Source: Candidatus Thiothrix anitrata (lineage in GTDB: Bacteria > Pseudomonadota > Gammaproteobacteria > Thiotrichales > Thiotrichaceae). From it: a stretch of 64,000 nt of DNA. The notes beneath the pieces were generated by a model, which was not told where the DNA came from, ran no database searches, and saw only the letters and a list, made by a program, of their open reading frames with translations. This document shows, piece after piece, positions 60,469 to 64,000 of the stretch (position 1 is its first letter; each line of letters opens with the position of its first letter). The DNA lies in assembly GCF_017901155.1 (NCBI RefSeq), contig NZ_CP072800.1:3251283-3315282 (forward strand). The letters run 5' to 3'. The translations under genes were made by a program, and so were the position numbers.

Positions 60469-61329
60469 CTACGCAGCGTATTCCGCGACCAGTCGGAATT
60501 CCCCGCCTGCCGCCACTTCCACCACATCATCCGCAGCATTCGTGGTTTCCACGCACACGAAACGGGTGTAATCATCGTCTTGCAAATCCGCCATGCCTGC
60601 TGCAATTTTTGCCCACGGGTTCCACACCACCGCCGTTTTATTGCCGCTGGAAGTAATGCGAATCGTGCGCTGTAATGCACCGTCAATAATCGCCAGTTCC
60701 GCCGGAACACCGAGGTAAACGCGGTCAACTTCGCTGTTAATACTGATTGCACCGTCTTGCTGTTTGGTTGCGCCATTGCCGTCTGCCGCTTTGTCGAGGT
60801 ATTGCGTGCCTTCCAGCCCGGTCACTGTGGTTTGCGCAATATCGCCGACTGCAAAATAGGTGTGCATCGCTTGGGTAATCGTAAACGCTGCATCGCCGGT
60901 ATTGCGTGTCACCAGTGCCAGTTGCAGGGTTTTGCCGACGGTAATTTCCATCGCCAAACGGAACGCATGAGGCCAGATTGCCAAGGTTTCCGGGGAGGAT
61001 TCCACACCCAAAATCACCGTGGTTGAGCCATCAGCATTATCGCGGGTTTCCCACTCGCTCCACATCCGATTGCGCATGAAACCGTGGGCAGGGCGACCTT
61101 TGCCTTCGGGATCAGCACCAAACCAAGGCCAGCAAATCGGTACGCCGCCTTTGATGGCTTTGCCTTCGGCGTAATAGGCTTTGTCGCTGACAAACAGCAC
61201 ATCCGCCGTGCCTTTGGGGGTAAAGGACAAAACCTGCCCTGCGTAAACCGAAATCACGGCATCGGCGTGGGCGTTGCTAACGTTGATCATCGGCAAGCCG
61301 CCGTTGCCTGCTACACGAGTAATTGTCAT
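60469..61329 (-). CDS. D-hexose-6-phosphate mutarotase (YeaD family)
   Basis: A 286-residue aldose-1-epimerase-fold protein (glucose-6-phosphate 1-epimerase). Family landmarks are GGVPICWPWFG, PAHGFMRNRMW (catalytic His), MHTYFAVGDI and the late FVCVETTNA with catalytic Glu. It is followed by arfB after 13 bp. Confidence 0.92.
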   Translation of the reverse strand: MTITRVAGNGGLPMINVSNAHADAVISVYAGQVLSFTPKGTADVLFVSDKAYYAEGKAIKGGVPICWPWFGADPEGKGRPAHGFMRNRMWSEWETRDNADGSTTVILGVESSPETLAIWPHAFRLAMEITVGKTLQLALVTRNTGDAAFTITQAMHTYFAVGDIAQTTVTGLEGTQYLDKAADGNGATKQQDGAISINSEVDRVYLGVPAELAIIDGALQRTIRITSSGNKTAVVWNPWAKIAAGMADLQDDDYTRFVCVETTNAADDVVEVAAGGEFRLVAEYAA

Positions 61330-61504
61330 GGTGCATTCCTGTTTTATGGTTAAAAATCGCCGCTATCATAGCGCATCCCTAACCATAGGTGCAGCACCTT
61401 ACACCGCTGGCTCATCGCTTTCCGGTTGACATCCGCCGTGTGGAATTGCATTCTGCTGATCTAAAAATAGATAAATTCATTGGAATAAGGAAACCTCCCA
61501 GCAG

Positions 61505-62191
61505 ATGCGTCTGGACACTACCTACACCGTAAATACCCCGGAAGGCATTGCACTCACACTGTCTCCTGCTGGCCCAATCCCCCGTTTACTCGCATGGCTG
61601 CTTGATTTGCTGTTGCGTAGCGGCATTAGTGTGTTGTTACTGTTGGTATTAGCGAGTCTGGGCAAGTTGGGTTTGGGCATCGCAATGATCCTAATTTTCC
61701 TGCTGGAATGGTTTTATCCGGTGTATTTTGAGCTGCGCCATCGCGGGCAAACACCGGGTAAAAAAGTGCTGAATCTTTACGTGGCACACACTGATGCCAG
61801 CCCGATTACCCCCGCTGGTTCACTGGTGCGCAACCTGTTACGGGTAGTGGATTTCTTGCCGTTTTTGTACGGCTTTGGGTTAATCAGCATGATGCTCAAC
61901 CGGCGGTTTCAACGCTTGGGGGATTTAGCCGCGAATACAGTGGTATTGCACAAGCATGATCAACAGCCACCCACATTGCCAGTGGCGGCAGACGCTATTC
62001 GCCCGGATGTACGCCTGACCTTGGCGGAGCAACAGGCAATTTTGCTGTTTGCGCAACGCAGCACCACGCTCGCACCTGCACGGCTGGAGGAATTGGCAGG
62101 CATGACCGGGACATTGGTTCCGCCACAACAAAACGCGACCCAGTGGTTACACGGCATTGCCGCATGGTTAGGCGGGGGAAGTAAGGCATGA
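61505..62191 (+). CDS. RDD-family membrane protein
   Basis: A 228-residue protein with RDD-type opening (IPRLLAWLLDLLLRSG), two to three transmembrane helices and a conserved QTPGKKVLNLYV motif. The function is unknown. It overlaps the SpoIIM gene by four bases, and a third membrane gene follows. This trio is often next to MoxR/DUF58/VWA genes in gammaproteobacteria. Confidence 0.9.
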   Translation: MRLDTTYTVNTPEGIALTLSPAGPIPRLLAWLLDLLLRSGISVLLLLVLASLGKLGLGIAMILIFLLEWFYPVYFELRHRGQTPGKKVLNLYVAHTDASPITPAGSLVRNLLRVVDFLPFLYGFGLISMMLNRRFQRLGDLAANTVVLHKHDQQPPTLPVAADAIRPDVRLTLAEQQAILLFAQRSTTLAPARLEELAGMTGTLVPPQQNATQWLHGIAAWLGGGSKA

Positions 62192-63183
62192 AGCAAGACC
62201 AGTTTATTGCAAATTACCAACCGTTGTGGACAGCACTGACAGCTTGGTTGGATTACCAGCAGCTCAGTAAAAAACAACGTGAAAAGCAAGGATTAAGTGA
62301 ACCCGCGTTGGATTTTCCGCAAACCTACCGCCAAATTTGCCACCACCTTGCCTTAGCGCAATCACGCATGTATAGCCCGCTGTTGATTGGGCAATTGAAT
62401 GATTTGGTGATTCGCGGACATAACCAGTTATACGGCGCACGTTTACAGTTTTTACATCGGTTCGCAGCGTTTTACCTACGGGATTTGCCACAGTTGGTAA
62501 GGCGTTCCTACTGGGCAGTATTGTTGTCCGGCTTGCTGTTTTTCGGCAGTTTTTTTGCAATGTTAATTGCGATTCAGGTAGAGCCAGAATTGGTTTACAG
62601 CGTCGTGAGCGGGGAACAGGTCGCTGGTATGGAGGCCATGTACGACCCGGAGCGCACCACGCGCTTCGGACGCGAACGCGAAGCCGATAGTGATGTATTT
62701 ATGTTCGGGTTTTATATCCGCAATAATACCGGGATCGGTTTTCAGGTGTTCGCAGGAGGGATGTTATTTGGCTTGGGCAGTGTGTTTTTCTTGCTATTCA
62801 ATGGCTTAACCATTGGTGCGGTAGCGGGACATTTGACTCACCTCGGCTATATTGAAACCTTTTGGGGCTTTGTGGCGGGGCATAGCGCGTTTGAATTAAC
62901 CGCTATTGTTTTGGCAGGGGCGGCAGGCTTCAAATTGGCGCAGGCATTAATCATGCCGGGGCGTAAATCACGCTTATTGGCGTTACGGGATAACAGTCAG
63001 GTGGCCATTCAAATCGTGTACGGTGCGGCGACCTTATTCATTATGGCGGCCTTCGTGGAGGCTTTTTGGTCGTCGCAAGTGTGGATTCCGGTCACTATTA
63101 AATACACCGTGGGCATTGTGTTATGGGTGTTAGTCATCGCTTATTTCACCTTGGTTGGGCGGGAGCAGGCGCGTGCAACTTAA
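62188..63183 (+). CDS. Stage II sporulation protein M (SpoIIM)-family membrane protein
   Basis: A 331-residue integral membrane protein of the DUF95/SpoIIM family: a cytoplasmic N-terminus (to about 105), then several transmembrane segments, with NNTGIGFQVFAGGMLFGLGSVFFLLFNGLTIGAV and the conserved GHSAFELTAI. In non-sporulating bacteria the role is unknown. It overlaps the next gene by 11 bases. Confidence 0.9.
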   Translation: MKQDQFIANYQPLWTALTAWLDYQQLSKKQREKQGLSEPALDFPQTYRQICHHLALAQSRMYSPLLIGQLNDLVIRGHNQLYGARLQFLHRFAAFYLRDLPQLVRRSYWAVLLSGLLFFGSFFAMLIAIQVEPELVYSVVSGEQVAGMEAMYDPERTTRFGREREADSDVFMFGFYIRNNTGIGFQVFAGGMLFGLGSVFFLLFNGLTIGAVAGHLTHLGYIETFWGFVAGHSAFELTAIVLAGAAGFKLAQALIMPGRKSRLLALRDNSQVAIQIVYGAATLFIMAAFVEAFWSSQVWIPVTIKYTVGIVLWVLVIAYFTLVGREQARAT

Positions 63184-64000
63184 TGATATTACTACTCAGA
63201 TTCGCTTGCGTTCGGCATGGGAAGCTGCCGATTTAGGGCTGACAATGGTGCAGCACAATTGGCGGCTGATTTATCTCATTTGGACATTCTTGCTACTCAG
63301 TTTCGGACTATTGGCGTGGGTATTGCTTCCGGTTGATTACCTGATTTACGCGCCTATGTTGGTGTGGTGGTTTAAACCCGTGTTTGATCGTGTGTTATTA
63401 TTTATTCTCAGCCAGCAACTGTTCGCGCAAACGCTATCAGCGGCGCAAGTGATGAGTGCCCTGCCCGGTTTATTGCGTCATACCGGGGTGTTCAGTGCGC
63501 TGACTTGGCGGCGTTTTTCATTGTCACGGGGTTTTAATTTACCAATTTGGCAACTGGAGCAATTACGCGGTGAGCCACGTAAACAGCGTCAGCAGTTATT
63601 GCACCAGCAAACGCACGGGCACGCAGTGTGGTTGACTGTCGCTTGTGTGCATCTGGAATACGTGGTGATCTTTAGCCTTTACGCGTTGGTGGTGTGGCTT
63701 GACCCGAACGATTATGCGTGGGACTACCTGACCGGCATCTTCGCTAATGCCTTTGATGATGAGGTTTTGTATTGGGGTGCGTTGATTTATTTCGTGGTGT
63801 GGCTCACTAGTGTTTGGTTGATTGAACCACTGTATGTCGCTGCCAGTTTCAGCCTGTATCTCAACCGGCGCACACATTTAGAGGCGTGGGATATTGAACT
63901 GGCGTTTCGCAAACTCGCTGAACGTTTGCGCCAGTTAGCCCCATCAGTGTTGGGTTTGCTGCTCGTGATGGTTTGTGGATTCGCCACCCTAACGCCCGCA
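63173..64000 (+). CDS. Membrane protein downstream of SpoIIM, 3' end outside window
   Basis: An open frame of 276 codons from a GTG at 63173 that runs off the window without a stop. It has several hydrophobic segments (LIYLIWTFLLLSFGLLAWVLLP; LYWGALIYFVVWLTSVWLIEPLYVAASFSLYLNRRTHLEAWD). I do not assign a family; context (RDD-SpoIIM) suggests the membrane protein of the same conserved cluster. The start overlaps spoIIM. Confidence 0.75.
   Translation, partial: MQLNDITTQIRLRSAWEAADLGLTMVQHNWRLIYLIWTFLLLSFGLLAWVLLPVDYLIYAPMLVWWFKPVFDRVLLFILSQQLFAQTLSAAQVMSALPGLLRHTGVFSALTWRRFSLSRGFNLPIWQLEQLRGEPRKQRQQLLHQQTHGHAVWLTVACVHLEYVVIFSLYALVVWLDPNDYAWDYLTGIFANAFDDEVLYWGALIYFVVWLTSVWLIEPLYVAASFSLYLNRRTHLEAWDIELAFRKLAERLRQLAPSVLGLLLVMVCGFATLTPA

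Noticed and set aside
60456-60776. N-terminal extension of ArfB to 237 residues
   Set aside because: The extension lies antisense-frame inside the mutarotase gene, is Trp/Arg-rich and unlike ArfB, and the GGQ domain begins at the ATG at 60455.

Overview
The window is a contiguous, gene-dense bacterial chromosome segment of about 50% GC. The gene set points to a gammaproteobacterium: grpE-dnaK, kdsD-kdsC-lptCAB, rpoN-hpf-ptsN-rapZ, petABC followed by sspA-sspB, a ycfD/roxA-type oxygenase, a PhoP/PhoQ-like pair, and the yeaG-yeaH-ycgB stress module. Sequence style and content are compatible with the Thiotrichales (Thiothrix-like sulfur bacteria), but that placement is inference; no rRNA gene is present to settle it.

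Layout. 1-6.4 kb: dnaK (cut by the window edge) and grpE behind a sigma32-like promoter, a membrane-anchored glycoside-hydrolase-like protein, and a metallopeptidase/VWA gene broken by two frameshifts. 6.4-14.1 kb: the Kdo/LPS-transport and rpoN clusters running on into corA. 14.2-22.2 kb: a lytic transglycosylase with a secreted proline-rich partner, then DUF3025, SpoVR, YeaH and PrkA in one tightly packed minus-strand operon. 22.4-30.4 kb: pyrC, folA, sspB, sspA, the cytochrome bc1 operon, a Nif3-like protein and hisC. 30.4-32.6 kb: a DUF1778/GNAT toxin-antitoxin pair and proA. 32.6-41.9 kb: DUF1820, monomeric isocitrate dehydrogenase, a second transglycosylase, glnS, a zinc ribbon, a VOC protein, purB and roxA. 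42-51 kb: a PepSY-like secreted protein and a PhoP/PhoQ-like system split by an IS30 element, convergent with a very large alpha-2-macroglobulin. 50.9-54 kb: two identical-looking tRNA-Glu genes, tRNA-Ala, a CBS protein, gltX and pgpA. 54-61.3 kb: a gamma-glutamylcyclotransferase-like protein, a CarH/LitR-like MerR regulator with a photolyase, a GNAT/nitrilase fusion, a DUF4143 ATPase beside a duplicated arfB scrap, arfB itself and a hexose-6-phosphate mutarotase. 61.5-64 kb: RDD, SpoIIM and a membrane protein cut by the window end.

Most of the window is ordinary housekeeping. The accessory signals are: the IS30 copy ending 9 bp before the response-regulator start codon; the macroglobulin whose thioester cysteine is replaced by serine and whose mature chain has no cysteine; the MerR regulator with a partly degraded cobalamin motif; the ATPase/arfB-fragment junction; the self-contained toxin-antitoxin promoter/operator; and the doubly frameshifted VWA gene. 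I saw no CRISPR array, prophage, plasmid origin or recognisable new multi-gene defence system. The least explained gene groups are the proline-rich/MltB pair, DUF3025 coupled to PrkA-YeaH-SpoVR, and the DUF4143 ATPase locus.
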